DNA of 64,000 bases from Burkholderia ubonensis (GTDB taxonomy: Bacteria; Pseudomonadota; Gammaproteobacteria; Burkholderiales; Burkholderiaceae): the NCBI RefSeq assembly GCF_001718695.1, contig NZ_CP013422.1, forward strand, positions 1,488,001 to 1,552,000, in the 5' to 3' direction. Below the pieces are notes generated by a model, which made no database searches, was not told where the DNA came from, and saw only the letters and a list, made by a program, of their open reading frames with translations. Shown one piece after another: positions 36,255 through 49,200 of the stretch. Position numbers and translations under genes: made by a program. Numbering within the stretch: position 1 is the stretch's first letter; each line of letters begins with the position of its first letter.

Positions 36255-37045
36255 ACGCGCGCGCGCTGCGCTGCGTCGCCGCGGGCCTGTACGCGCTGGC
36301 CGCGCTGATGCTCGCGTGCTCGGGCCTGAACGTGCGCGACGCGCGCGCGGCCGGCAGCGCCGCGGCCTTCACGCAACTCGCGCGCGCGTGCGCGCCGAAC
36401 GTCGATCCCGACACGCTCGCCGCGCTGGTGCGGACCGAATCCGGCTTCAATCCGTATGCGATCGGCGTGGTCGGCGGCCATCTGACGCGCCAGCCCGCGT
36501 CGCTCGCCGAGGCGCAGGCCACCACGCGCGCGCTCGCCGCGCGCGGCATCAGCTACAGCGTCGGGCTCGCGCAGGTCAACGAGCGCAACTTCGCGAAATA
36601 CGGACTCGACGAATCGACGATGTTCGAGCCGTGCCGCAACCTGCAGGCGGGCGGCGCGATCCTGACCGAATGCTTCGCACGCTCGAGCGGCACGGGACGG
36701 CCCGCGCAGGCCGCGTTGCAGGCGGCGCTGTCGTGCTACTACAGCGGCAACTTCACGACCGGCTTCTCGAGCGGCTACGTGAGCCGGGTCATCGCAAGCG
36801 CGCGCAGCAACGCGCGCGAAGGCGGCGTCGAGCCGATCCCGGTCGTGCGCGACGTGCCGCCGCCGGCGCGGCAGCGGCGCATGGACGCGGTCGCGACCAC
36901 GCCACCCGAGCGCGCGCGACGGCTGCCCTCGGCGGCGGCGGCGGCGGACGCGCCGTCGTGCCGCGCGCGCCCCGTCGTCATGATGTGTCGCGGCTTGCCG
37001 GCCAGCCAGGCGAAGCGGCTGTGCGTGCGGTGCCTCGATCAGTGA
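36251..37045 (+). CDS. T3SS-associated lytic transglycosylase
   Basis: A 264-residue protein with a signal sequence (RALRCVAAGLYALAALMLAC) whose Cys20-Ser could be a lipobox-like site, though it lacks the strict LxGC form. The SLT/IpgF-type catalytic domain has the active-site Glu in ALVRTESGFNPYAIGVVGG, and the following motifs SYSVGLAQVNERNFAKYG and ACYYSGNF-type SCYYSGNFTTGFSSGYVSRV are standard. It would cut peptidoglycan for assembly of the needle complex. The C-terminus (210-264) is Arg/Ala-rich with several Cys (CRARP, MCRGLP, CVRCLDQ), unusual for the family. It overlaps sctR by 4 bases. Confidence 0.9.
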   Translation: MNARALRCVAAGLYALAALMLACSGLNVRDARAAGSAAAFTQLARACAPNVDPDTLAALVRTESGFNPYAIGVVGGHLTRQPASLAEAQATTRALAARGISYSVGLAQVNERNFAKYGLDESTMFEPCRNLQAGGAILTECFARSSGTGRPAQAALQAALSCYYSGNFTTGFSSGYVSRVIASARSNAREGGVEPIPVVRDVPPPARQRRMDAVATTPPERARRLPSAAAAADAPSCRARPVVMMCRGLPASQAKRLCVRCLDQ

Positions 37046-37294
37046 CGGGCTGAGCGCGCGTCGGCGCATCGCCGGATGCGGGCCGTTTTCAGGGGTCGAA
37101 CGACGCTGCCGCGCCGCACCGCCGCAGCCCGCGCCGCTCTCGTAGCGCGTGCGGCGCCGTCGCGCCGCGCGCCTCGCCGCGCTACGAAACAGCCGTGCGC
37201 CCGCCGCGATGCGCGTCCGTACACTCGAACGATCGCGGCGCGGCGTGTGGCGCGCCGTGCGCGCCGCGCATCGCGCGGCTCAACGGAGACGAGC

Positions 37295-40200
37295 ATGCTG
37301 TCGATCGACGGACTGGGACTGGGTGTCAACTGGCAGCGCTTCCTGTCGGAAACGCTGAATCCGGTCGTCGCGCCGCCGCCCCCGCCGCCGAAGCAGGACG
37401 ATCCGGCAGCCGGCCCCGCGAACCCGACCGTGACGCCGCCGATCCCAGTCACCGCGTCGCTGGGCACCGACCCGGCCAAGCCGACCAACGCGGAAATCCA
37501 GTCGGCCACGTCGCTGATCCAGAGCATGGCCGCGCAGTACACGGCGCCGCCGCCCGACATCACGGTGGAGAACGACAAGACGACCGCCGTGCAGAAGGCG
37601 ATCCAGGGCGCGCAGACCAAGTACGACAACGCGTCGCAGGCGCTGCAAGGCGCGCAGAACGTGCTGCACCTGGCGAACCGCGACCCGGAGTCGACGCCCG
37701 CCGAGCGCAAGAGCGCGCAGGCCGACTATGCGAAGGCGCGCGCGGCCGCCGACGACGCGCAGCGCGAGCTGAACGTGACGACCGACGCCGGCTACATGAT
37801 CCTGTACGGCGAGCAGGCGAACGCCGACATGCCGGCCGGGATGAAGCTCGACGATTCCGGCAAGGTGACGGACCCCGGCGACGCGCAGCACGCGGCCGAC
37901 CAGCAGCTCAAGACGCTGATCGCGGCATTCCCCGATCACCCGGACGATCCGAACTGGGCGCCGCAGGCAAGCGACTGCAAGAACCCGCTGCAGATCCGGC
38001 TTTATGACGACTGGCAGAAGGCGCAGGCGCATGCGTCGGCCGGCTCGGCGAAGTTTTTCGCGGACGTCGCGAACTCCAATCTCGCGTACGCGCAATTCCA
38101 GTCGTACCTCGCCGATCCCGACTACAAGGCGGCGCTCGATGCGGGCGTCGGCCGGCTCAACGATGCGTTGCAGCCGCTCGACCTGCAGGTGTCGATGCCC
38201 GACGCGCCGGATTCCGCGGATGCGGCGCAGACGACCGTCACGGCCGCGGCCAAGGACGCGAACTACGCGAATGCCGCACTCGCGGCGGCAAACGACAACG
38301 TGACGCTCGCCCAGGCGCAGCAGCAGTCCGATGCCGACAACGGCAAGGAAGGGCCGACGGTGATCGTGCCCGACGCGATCGCCAAGGACAAGACGGCGCT
38401 CGCTCATGCGCAGGTCACGGCGGGCACGAGCAGCAGCTATCTGCAGATGCTGGCCGCGCAGCAGCAGGCCGACACGTTGCAGGCGAACTACCACGGCAAG
38501 CTCGCTCGCCTGTCCGACGATCCGAGCGAGCCGTACCAGCAGCTGCAGCTCGCGAAGCAGCAGGCCGGCATCGCGCACGACGCGTTCGTGGTCGCGTACG
38601 GCGCCTCACTCGCGCAGCAGTACGACGACCAGGCCGCGCAGATCGAGGCGAGCGTCAAGCCGCCCGCGCGTCCCTCGCCGTTCAACACGGCGAACCCGTC
38701 GCAGCTGTTCGCGCCGCCGCCGTGGAACACGACGGGCACCTCAGCGAACGGCACCCCCGCGAACGCGGCGCCGCTGTTTTCGTCGCCGTTGCCGAAGACG
38801 AACGCCGCAGGCGCGCCGAACGCCAACGGCGCGCCGAACGGCAGCCAGCCGTTGTGGAACACGTCGCCGTTGCTGAACGGCCCGCTGTCGTTCGCGCCGG
38901 CGGATGCGGCGGCGAACCCGGCCACGCCGTCCGGCCCGACGCTGCTCGACGCGAAACGCCTGCGCGTCACCGCGGGCGCCATCCGCGCCGCCGGCAACCG
39001 GCTGTCGAATCTGGTCAACGAGCGTGCGACCGGCGCGGCGCTCACCGAAGCGCGCAACCAGCAAGCGCAGAAGCACGCGACGCTCGCGACGATCCAGCAG
39101 CAATACGACGACTGGCAGGCCTCGCATCCGGCGCCGACGCGCTTCCGGCAGCTCGCCGACGGCGACATCCTGCCCGCGTATACGCCGCCGCTGCCGAACC
39201 CGAACCAGACCCAGCTCGATCAGGCGAAGAAGGATGCGCAGAACGCCGACAACGCCGTGCAGCGGCTGCAGTTGCTGAGCGAGTCGGCCCACCAGCAGGT
39301 GCTGCTGGACCAGTTCGACGCGGGACTCGAAGAGCGGCTGCGCTATGCCGATCCGAATTCCGACGCGTACAAGGACTACCAGAGCGCGCAGCACGATTTC
39401 TACGAGGCACACCGCAGCGAATTGTCGAACACGCTGCTCGACGCGGCGAGCGCGAGCACCGGCAAAGGCGCGACCATCGACTTCGGCAAGCTGAGCGACA
39501 CGCAGCAGCGCAATCTGATCGGCGTCGCGCTCGGCATGGCGCCGGACGTCGGCGGCGACGCGTCGTCGAACACGTCCATCGCGACCGACACGCAGACGCA
39601 TTTCACCAACAAGGACAAGCTGTCGACGATCGACAGCGTGCGCGACCAGCTGCTGAAAGTCGGCGGCGGCGCGACGACGCAGGTCAGCGTGCTGCCGATG
39701 GTGTATGCGGCGAAGGATGCCGGCATGACCACCAGCGCGCTGTTCAAGGTCAGCGGCAAGGACGGCACGCAGTACGTCGACGAGACGGCGAGCACCTACG
39801 ACGACATCAACGACTACATCGACAACAACGAGCTGTCGAAGGACGGCACCGTCGACATCGCGACCGGCCACAACGCGGACGGCACGCTGCAGCTCGTCTC
39901 GAAGGCCGCGCACCACGAGAGCGGCTTCGACAGCTTCATGAACACGCTGACCAGCACCGGCCTGAACATCGGCATGATGGTCGGCGGGATGGCGCTCGAA
40001 GGCCTCGGCACGCTGCTCGACGGCACCGTCGTCGGCGCGGTCGTCGGCGTGCCCCTGAACCTGCTCGGCGCGGGGATGATGTACACCGCGATCGGCGCGA
40101 CGGTGACGAGCGCCGGGCTCGATCTGGCCAACCGCGCCGACCACGGCCGCAGCATCAATCCGTTCACCGACGCGGGTGCGCGGATGGACTTCATCAATCT

Positions 40201-43200
40201 CGTGCCGATGGGCGCCGCGGGCGCCGCGAAGCTGGCCGGCGCCAAGCTGTTCACGCGCACCGTGACGGCGCTCACGCGCACGCCGAAAGTCGCGTCGGTG
40301 CTCGCCGGCGGCACGAAGGCCACCGCGGTCGTGACCGGTCTGGGCGCCGGCTTCGAGGCGTTCGGCGAAGCCGGCTACGACTACTTCGTCACCGGCGACA
40401 AGAAGGCCGCCGGCGAGGAGCTCAAGTCGGGGCTGACGAACGTCGCGCTGATGGCCGCGGGCGGCCTCAAGGAGCGCGTGGTCACGTCGGTGCGCACGGG
40501 CACCGGCAGGCCGATACCGATCCGCGGTGCGGACGGCAAGACCGTCAGCGTGGACAGTCAGACGATCGGCCGGATCCTCAACAAGGGCGACGACGCGTCG
40601 CTCGCGGCCGGCCGCACGCGCGTGACGCTCGACGGCGAGGCCGTCACCGTGTCGCCGGACGGCACGCTGCGCGTCGGCGACAAGATCCTGACCTACGAAG
40701 ACCAGCCGATTCGCGTGCTCGACCGCACGTCGCGCAACGCGTTGCCCGCAGGCAAATTCGTCGTGCTCGGCGAAGACGGCAAGCTGTCGGTCGTCTCCGC
40801 CTCCGACAAGAGCTGGACCAACGGCACGCGGATCGACTCGGTGACCGACACCGGCGAGCGGCTGTCGTTCGGCGACGGCGGCGGCATGAGCACGACGCCG
40901 AAGGTCGTGGCGAGAACACCGCTCGAACTGCTCGACCGCACGCTGCAGCAGGCGCGCGACGAATACGCGGCCGCCCGCGACGAACAGGCGCCGCGCAGCC
41001 TCGCGCAAGCGGCCGAGCAAGGCGAGACGGCCAGCGCCGCGAACGACGCGCGCAGCACGCGGCGCACGAGCCAGGAACGCGCGCGCGTCGACGCGCAGCG
41101 CGACGAGGCCGCGGCCGAGCATGCGACCGACGCGAACCTCGACCGGCGCAGCGCCGACGCCCAGGCGCTGCGCTACCGGCCGCTCGACGCCGACGCGTCG
41201 CCCGGCGCGAGCGCGCGCACGACGCCTGCCGCGGCACGCCCGCGTATCGACGTCCGGGTCGTCGACCTGACCGGCGCGAAGCCCGCCGCCCGCGCGGCGA
41301 CGGCCGATCCGGCCGGCATCTCGGTGCCGCGCGGGCCGAGCGCGGAACCGCTCGAGGTCGGCGGCCGCACGCTCTACATCGTGCGCGACGGCGACGCGCC
41401 GCATAGCGCGTCGCCCGCCGCCGCGCGCACGCCGAATCTCGACGAACCGATCGTCGTGATCGCCGGCGAGCACGACGCGCAACTCGCACCCGAGCTCGCG
41501 AACCGCTGGGACAAGCCCGTCTATGCGGCGACGCCCGAGGCGCTCGACGCCGACGGTCAGCTGCGCGCCGACGCGCGCACGCTGCGTTTCGACCCGGCGC
41601 CCGACGGCGTCGCGCTCGCGGGCGACGCCGAAGCGGCACCGCACGCGTCGCCCGCCCGCGCGCCAGGCGACGCGCCGGTGATCGTGCTCGCCGGCAAGCG
41701 CGGGCCGAACGAGCCGGCGCTGCCGCGTCCCGCCGCGACGCCGCGGCCGCTGAAGGCGCTCGACGGCCGCTTCAGCGCGCCGAACCGCGTGCTGGTGCTG
41801 GTCAAGTCCGAGCGCAGCGCCGCGCCCGAGCGTGCGCCGGCACACGGCGAGACCGCGCCGCCGCGCGAGCGCGCAGGCGGCGGCGCCGCGCGGCCCGTGT
41901 CACACCACGACGTCGCCCTCGCCTACGATGCCGACCTGGTGGCCGCGCATCCGGAGATCACCGAAGCCGCGCCGCCCGAAGCGGCCGCGTCCGGCCCCGG
42001 CTGGTTCACGCGGATGCAGATGCGTTTCGGCGGTGCGCCGGTGCCCGACACCGTGCTGGCGCTCGCCTCGCAGTCGGCGACGCTCGTCACGCAGCTGCGC
42101 ATGCTGAGCGACGGCGGCTGGCGCGTGAAGGTCGGCAAGCGCGGCGGCGGGAGCCACATCGATGTGCGCAAGCGCGTGATGACGATCGACGGCGCGCTTC
42201 AGGAACCGGGCAGCATCACCTACACGCTCGCGAGCGAGGCGCGCCAGGCGGTCGAGGCGATGGCCGGCGCGCTGGACCTCGACTACGGCAGCCGCAGCCG
42301 CTTCACGCGCAAGGCGCTCGAAGCGGAGGCGCGCGCGCAGATCAACGCGTTCGAGGCGCGCTACGAGATCGCGCTGTCGACCGGCGTCGACATCGCCGAA
42401 CACGCGCAGCTGCCCGATGCGATCGCGCGCGAAGGCGTCGACTGGCACGGGCCGACGAGCGATTACACGGGCACGGTCGCGCGGCTCGCCGAAAACTTCG
42501 CCGATGCGCCGGTGGCCGCTCGCGACGCGCAGACCTATAGCGAGTTCTACGACGACGTGTGGGCGCGCCAGAAGCGCCGCGGCGGCGTCCCGCGCCGGAT
42601 GCCCGCGCCGCGGATGCAGCCCGCCGACGGCCAGGACGGCACCGCGCCGGCCGGCCGGCAGCAGCTCGACGCGCGCACCGCGTGGAGCTACGCGCACGCC
42701 GTGCTCGAGTCGCCGTTCGGCGAGCGCCCGGCGCCCGATGCCGCCACGTTGCAGGCGCGCCGCGACGGCCACATGTCGACGTTCGCCGACGGCGACGTGC
42801 TGGTGCTGCATGCGGACACGCTGCCCGACGGCACGCTGCTCGTCGACGGCAAGCCGGTGAGCGCGCACGAATACGCGCTCGCGATGGCGCCGTGGCCCAC
42901 GCTCAGGCAGGCGGACACGATCGTGCTGTCCGCCGGGCAAGGCGGCTACGAAGCGGCCGCGCGGCTCGCGAACGTGTGGCAGCGCGCCGTCTACGCGCCG
43001 CCCGAGCATGCGGTCGGCGCCGACGCGACGGTGCACGACACGCGCATGTTCCACCGCTTCGATCCCGCGCCCGCCGCGCCGCACGCGCTCGGCGAACTCG
43101 CGGCCGACGCCGACGGCGTGCATCTGGCCGGCGATCCGGCCAGCCGGATCGACATCGACGGCAACGTCGGCGAACTGCTCGGCGCCGGCGCGCGCAAGAC

Positions 43201-46200
43201 GGCGTTCGCACTCGGCGACGACGCCGCGCTCGCCACCGTCGACCGCAGCCCGAAGCCGCCCGGCGCACCGCAGGAACCGCTGACGCCCGAAGCGCAGCGC
43301 GCCGCCGACGAGCAGCTCGTGCGCGACGAGCAACGCGCGCTCGCACAGCTGGAACAGTGGGGCATCCGCACCGTTCGGCTGGACGGCCCGTTCCGCGCGC
43401 TCGGCGACCGCGTCTCCGCGCTGTCGCTCCCGCTCGGCGTGTTCCACAGCGACGAATTCGCGAGCGGCCGCCTGCCGCCCGCGGTGGCGCGCGCGGCCAT
43501 CCAGAACGTGTTGAAGACGCGCGAGGTGCTCGAGCAACACGAGGTCGGCTTCGACCTGCAAGGCATCTTCACGCGCTCGGGCGATTTTCTGGTCTGCGAT
43601 CCCGGCCCGATCCTGAACACCTACGCGGCGCACACGCTGTCGCTGTCGCGCCTGTTTGAGATCGAGAAAGGCATTCACCGCTGGATCGAGCAGCACGGCG
43701 TCGACGCGCTCGATTCGGCGCTCGATCCGGCCCGCGACCCGACGCCGCTGGCCGACGATGCGTTCGTGCAGAAGCCGTCGGTGATCACGCGCGTGCGCAT
43801 GCGGGTGGGCGGCGCGCCGCTGCCGAACGAGGTCAGCGCGCTCGCGCAGCAATCGGGCACGCTCGCGCAGCAATTGCGGATGCTCGAAGACAACGGCTGG
43901 CGCGTGCGCGTCGGCAAGCGCGGCGGCGGCAGCCGGACCGACGCGCGGAAAAAACGCGTGACGCTCGACGGCAGCCTCGCGCACACCGGCGCGATGACCT
44001 ACGTGCTGGCGCACGAGACGGGGCACGCGGTCGAGGCGATCAGCGGCACGCTCGGGCTCGACTACAGCGGCCGGCGCCGCTTCACGCGCAAGGCGCTCGA
44101 AGCCGAGGCGCGCGCGCAGCTCAACGCGTTCGAGGCGCGCTACGAAATCCAGATGGCGACCGGCGTCGACATCGCCGCCGGCGTGCGGCTGCCCGACGCG
44201 CTGCAGGCGGAAGCCGACGCATGGCCGGCCGCGCGCGGCGACGCCGGCGCGCTCGCACGGCTCGCCGACGCGTTCGCCGAGGCACCGGTGTCGGGCGCGC
44301 GCGGCAAGACCTACACGGAGTTTTACGGCGACGCGTACGATCGCGGCCCCGGCCGGCGCGCGCGCGCGATGCCGGCGCCCGAGACGCGCGCCGCGCACGA
44401 CGGCGATGGCGAGCGCGACGCGCCGACGACGATGCGCGAGATCCAGGCGCAGCGCGCGGCATGGTCGCAGGCGCATGCGGAACGCGACGCGTCGCCGTTC
44501 GGCGCGAGCGGAGCGCCGCCGGTCGACACGCTCGCGCTGCTGCGCGACGGCCGCGTGCTGCTCGACATGGGCCAGCGCATCGCGATCGTGCCGGCCGACA
44601 CGCTGCGCGACGGCACGCTGCTCGGCCCCGACGGGCAGCCGGTCGGTCCGCACGAGTTCACGCTGCTCAACGCGCCGCCGTCCGATTACGGCTACACGAC
44701 GATCCTGGCGGCGCGGCATGCGAACGAAGGCGCGGCCGCGCAGCTCGCCAACCTGTGGCAGCGCGCGATCTACACCGTCCATCCCGACGCGATCGGCGCG
44801 GACGGTATGCCGACCGACCTGTCGGCAATGAACCGCTACGTGCCGGCGAGCTATCGCCAGCCGTCGCTCGGCGAGCTGTCGGTCGACGGCGCGCACGGCA
44901 CGCTCCATCTCGACGGCGCGCCCGGTCGGCCGGTCGATCCGGCGGACTATCTCGGCCCGGTGCTCGGCTCGGGCGCGTACAAGACGGTGTTCGACGGCGG
45001 CGCCGGCCAGGCGCTCGGCGTCTACCGCGACGGCTCGATCGACGGCCTCGCCGATGCGTACGAAGCGGTCGAGCTCGAGCAAGGCGGGCTCAAGACGCTG
45101 AGCGAGGTCTACGAGCTGCCGACCAGCACCATCGACGGCCCGTTCTCGGTCGTGAACCGCGTGGGCGTCGTGCTGAAGCCGTCCGCGCAGTTGAGCAGCG
45201 TCGACGTCGAGTTCGACATCGGCCTGCCGGCCGTGGTGTCGAGCCGCGGCCTGACGGATCTCGCCCGCATCCGTCGCGTCACGCAGGACCACCATCTGCT
45301 CTACGACTTCCAGGTGCTGTTCGCCCGCAACGGCGACGTGCTGCTGCACGATCCCGGCGAAGTGCTGCCGCACGGCGATCCGCACGGCACCGTGCTCGCG
45401 CGGATCGACGAAGTCGCCGCGAAGATCCACTCCGGGCTCAGGCACGGCCGCATCAAGCTCGCGCATCCCGCGTTCGACGAGGCCGGCGCGTATGCGCCGC
45501 GCCGCGGCGCGATCGCGCACGTCGTCATGACCTTCCGCGGCATCGTGCTGAGGATGCAGGCCCACGCGCTGGCGCGCCGCTCGCCGACGCTGCGCGCGCA
45601 GCTGCGGCTCGCGCGCGCCGACGGCTGGAAGGTGAAGCTCGGCGCGCCCGGCGGCGGTCAGTATGTCGATGCGGCGCGACGCAGGATCGTGCTCGACGGC
45701 AACACGCGCCGCGCCGGCACGCTGGTCTACGCGCTCGCGCACGAAGTGCAGCACGGCGTCGACCTCGCCACCGACACGCTCGGCCTCGACCGCAGCAGCC
45801 CCGACGCGTACGTGAAAAGCCTGCTGCTCGCCGAAGCGCGTGCGCAGCTCAACGCGTATCGCGTGCGCGCCGAAATCCTCGCGGCGGGCGGCCCCGACGT
45901 CGCCGCGCACGTGCAGCTGCCGGCGACGCTCGCGCGCGCGGCGGAACACGCGTTTGCCAGCGGCGAGCCGGCCGCGCTCGATGCGCTCGCCGACGCGTTC
46001 GGCGAGATCCGCACGTCGCTGCCCGGCACGCCGACCTATCGCGCGCTGTACGGCGAGCAGGCGCGCACCGAGCTCGCGGGCGAGCCGGCGCCGCTGACGC
46101 TGGCGGCCCCGGCCACGGGACGCGGCGGCGGGCGGCGCGGCGGCGCCCGGTCGGGCCGCAACGCGCTCGACAGCGCCGAGATGACCCGCGCGCGCGCGTG

Positions 46201-49200
46201 GCTCGACGCGCGCGGATTGCGCACGCTCAAGCGCGTCGACGGCGCCGATGCGGCGTCGCTGCGCGCGCTCGTGCGCCAGACCGGCACCGATACCGTGCTG
46301 CTGATCACGCGCGCCGGCAAGATCACGCCCGCGGCGGTGCCCGAGGTGGTCGCGACCGCACGGATCGATGCGAACGGCGCCATCGCGCAACCGAAGTTCG
46401 TCGGCGGCAAGCTCACGCCCGACGAGCAGCAATCGCTCGCGGCCGCGCTCGATCCCGCCCACGACGCGGCCGACCCCGCGCAAGCCGCGGCCGCGCGCGC
46501 GGGCTTCGCGTTCCATGCGTCGCCGGTGTCGCTCAAGCAGCTGCAGGCGCTCGGCGGGATGGCGAAGATCGAGTACGCAGGCGACGGCAAGGTCGTCGAA
46601 TTCACGCGGCGCGGCCGCGTGAGCAGCCGCTACGTCGATGCGATCGGCGCGCTCGCCGATGCGAAGCACTATCGCAGCGCGCACAAGGCGCTCGGCGCGG
46701 CCGGCCGGACCGACACCATCTACGCGATCGACCGCACGACGGGCGAGCTGCGCGGCCATGCGACCTACGATGCCGCGAGCGGTTCGTGGAACTACCACGA
46801 GAAGGCGCCGCTGGCGCAGACGCGCATCGGCGAGCGGCCGCTGCGCGACGCCTATCCGCGCCGCGCGCAGGTGCGCGTGCGGCCGCACGGCAAACCGCAC
46901 GGCGTGCCGCTCACGCGGGCGCGCCGGCATGGCGTGTCGTTCGTGGTCAGCAGCATCGATCCGGCCATGCTCGAACAGGTCGGCAATCGCTTCGATGCGC
47001 CGAAGCCGCCGAAGGCCGACAAGCCGGACAGGCTGCCGCGGCCCGGGCTGCGCTACCTCGGCCAGCTCGGCATCACCAAGACGCTTAACGCGCCGCGCCG
47101 CGTCGCGCTGTTGACGCGCAACCGCACCGCGGCGCTGCTCGGCCGCGCCCGCACGGGCGCCGCGCTGCCTGCTGCCGGGGCGGCGGCGGCGAGCGTGCCG
47201 CTGTTCGACCGGAACCTGCTGCCGTCGGGCAAGCACGCGGCGCTGGATTTCAGCGGCCACAATGCGGTGCATCTGCTGAGTGCGGCCGAGTTCGGCGCGC
47301 TCGATGCGGGCAAGCATCACATCTACGTGTACGACACGAGCGACCCGCTCACCCACCGGCTCGACACGCCGCAGGGCGTGCTGGTGCCGGACGCGAAGGG
47401 CAAGCTGACGTGGCACGACTGGCAGAATCCGGGCGCGCCCGGCGTGCCGCTCGAATCGTCGCCGATCGGCGCGGGGCCTTACGGCGCCGACACCCATCTG
47501 CTGCTCACCGAGCTGACGCCGGCCGAACTCGCGGACCACGCGCGCGGCACGCGCCTTGCCGCGCTGAACCGGCGCGTCGAGTATCTGGACGGGATCGCGA
47601 AGGACACGTCGCCGAGCACCTTCGCGTCGCTGCGCAACTGGGCAAGCGACGCGGCCCGCGAAACGCGCAGCGCACGCAAGGCGCTGAAGAAGGAAATCAA
47701 GGCCGCGACCAAGGCCGCGAAGCGCCAGGGGCTGCCCGAGCCGGCCTATCCGGAGCTCAAGCTGCGCCCGTACCAGCCGTCGCTCGTCAGCACGACGCTG
47801 GTCGAATGGAAGCGCCTGTATGGCGACGGCAACGTGCCCGACCTGTTCGCGCACCTCGAGCGGATCGACGCGCTCGCGAAGCACGAGCGCGATTCGCGCC
47901 TGCCGCCGCTCGAGCTGACCGACGCGACGGCCACGACGCCGCCGCCCGCGACGATGGCCGATGCCGCCGCATGGCGCGGCACCGGCCTGCCGTTGTACGT
48001 GGCGCGCGACTGGTCGGGCGGCGGCGCGCGCTACGCGCCGGTGCCGTTCTCCAGGCGTGCGCAGCGCGGCCTCAGCACGGCCGCCGCCACCGACCGCGCG
48101 CTGCGGCGCGCCGTGCTCGGCGCCGGCGACGCGGTGCGCAACCGCCTCGTGCCGATGAGCCGTGCGTACCGGCTGTCCGACGATCCGGCCGAATTCGTCG
48201 CGCAGACGCGTCGCCACGGCGGCGTCATGCCGGTCGTGACGATCCCGATCGATCCGCACACGCTGAACGCGACGCGCGGCGCGAAGCACGACCTGGAATT
48301 CGTCGGCGACGTGAAGTCGATCGGCGACCAGCGCAAGGCGAAGATCGACTACTGGGAAGGCACCATCACGGGCGAGAACGGCAACGTCGCGCATCTCGAC
48401 GACCTGACCCGCGAGAACCTGCACCGCTGGCTCGACGCGGCGTCGGAGGCCGGCTTCCTGCTGCGCTTCGAAACCGCGCCCGCGCGCGCGCTCGTGTCGG
48501 CCGCCGACTACCGGCACCTCGCGGGCACCAACGACGGCTATCACCATCACGCACGCCTCGGCGCGCTGCTCGAATCGTGGGCCGCCGAGCACGAGGGCGA
48601 ACCCGCGCCGAACGTGATGGTCACCTTCCACGGCTGGGACAGCGTGCTCGAGCCGGTGCCGGGCGCCGGGCACCTCGAGCTGCTCGACTCGCTGCTCGAT
48701 CGCCCCACGCTCGAATGGGTGCACGTCGGGCTGTCGTACGCGACGCACGGCTCCGACTTCATCGCGAACCAGGAACTGACGACCGCGCTGGCGAAGCGGC
48801 TCGTCGAGCGCGCCGTGGACGAATACGCGCAGCCCGACGGCCTCGACGCACCGCGCAGCAAGCTCGCGCGGCTGCACGGCACGGACGCGCTGACCCGCGT
48901 ATTCGAGCGTCTCGACGCCGACACGCTCGCCGGCCAGCATCAGCTGCTGTTCGCCGAAATCGAACGGATCGGCCGCGAAAAGGGCCTCACGCCCGCGCAG
49001 ATCGCCGAATTGCGCCAGCGCCTGTACGAAGGCAATACGACGCGCCTGCTGCATCGCGCGCGCTATGCGACGGCGAAGTTCGCGACCGACGCGTGGCACG
49101 CCGACCCGAGCCATGCGCCGTCCGAGAAGTCGCGCGAGCGCAAGTTCAACGAGGCCTGGCTGAAGGACGTCGGCGCCCGGCTGCGCGCGCCGCAGCAGGA

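Noticed and set aside
38722..41406. An 894-residue frame overlapping the giant gene on the same strand
   Set aside because: Composition is Arg/Gln/Gly-rich with no conserved motif, while the sense frame has clear domain features.
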